The notes under the pieces were generated by a model. That model made no database searches and was not told where the DNA came from. It saw only the letters and a program-made list of their open reading frames with translations. The position numbers were made by a program, and so were the translations under genes. This document shows positions 6,517-6,554 of a DNA stretch of 6,554 nucleotides, piece after piece (the stretch's first letter is position 1; each line of letters starts with the position of its first letter). The DNA comes from Bacilli bacterium (GTDB taxonomy: Bacteria; Bacillota_I; Bacilli_A; RFN20; UBA1709): the NCBI GenBank assembly GCA_028694305.1, contig JAQUTO010000049.1, forward strand, positions 1 through 6,554, read 5' to 3'.

Positions 6517-6554
6517 ATGAAAGAATTCCAATTAGAGATTATTCGGGGGATTCA
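6517..6554 (+). CDS. Start of a third gene of the sugar operon, 3'-partial
   Basis: An open frame begins with ATG at 6517 and reads MKEFQLEIIRGI up to the window edge. The strong ribosome binding site, the 11-nt gap after the GH13 stop and the absence of a terminator make it the likely next gene of the GH3-GH13 operon. Twelve residues are too few to identify a family. They show no signal peptide or membrane segment so far. Confidence 0.6.
   Translation, partial: MKEFQLEIIRGI

Noticed and set aside
1..6554. CRISPR arrays, tRNA or rRNA genes, insertion sequences, attachment sites
   Set aside because: Coding sequence fills nearly all of the window, the only sizeable gap (2321-2448) holds promoter signals, and I saw no repeated spacers, cloverleaf-like sequences or transposase motifs.

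Overview
The window looks like AT-rich chromosome from a low-GC Gram-positive relative (Bacillota/Erysipelotrichia or a free-living Mycoplasmatota-type lineage; I cannot place it more closely). The signs are strong purine-rich Shine-Dalgarno sequences before almost every gene, short intergenic gaps and extended -10 promoter elements. TGG is used for tryptophan in every frame read, and TGA is used as a true stop (at 950-952), so the mycoplasma code (TGA = Trp) does not apply.

Layout. 1-952 (+): the 3' part of a DUF234-type ATPase gene whose P-loop half lies upstream of the window. 937-967: an intrinsic terminator sitting on the end of that gene and shared with the convergent gene. 966-2320 (-): a two-gene membrane operon, a short NfeD-like protein followed by an SPFH/band-7 (stomatin/QmcA-like) protein. 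2321-2448: a divergent promoter region. 2449-6505 (+): a glycoside hydrolase operon, a GH3 beta-glucosidase-type enzyme overlapping by 14 nt a GH13 oligo-1,6-glucosidase-type enzyme. 6517 to the end (+): the first 12 codons of a further gene with its own ribosome binding site.

How the genes work together. The NfeD-like and SPFH proteins are a well-known partner pair; the NfeD C-terminal OB-fold and the SPFH oligomer are thought to form membrane microdomain or quality-control assemblies, and the pair here has the size and order of E. coli YbbJ-QmcA. The two hydrolases both lack signal peptides, so they should act in the cytoplasm on imported oligosaccharides or glycosides, GH3 on beta-linked and GH13 on alpha-linked (probably alpha-1,6) glucosyl ends. 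Their overlap implies translational coupling. I see no functional link between the membrane pair and the sugar operon beyond the shared divergent promoter region.

The content is mostly ordinary. The items most worth a second look are the conserved-looking 133-residue tail of the GH3 enzyme with no domain I can name, the DUF234 protein's intact PD-(D/E)XK-like residues in a locally more AT-rich stretch, the stop codon built into a terminator hairpin, and the promoter that lies over the apparent upstream start of the NfeD gene. I found no clear evidence of a previously undescribed system.
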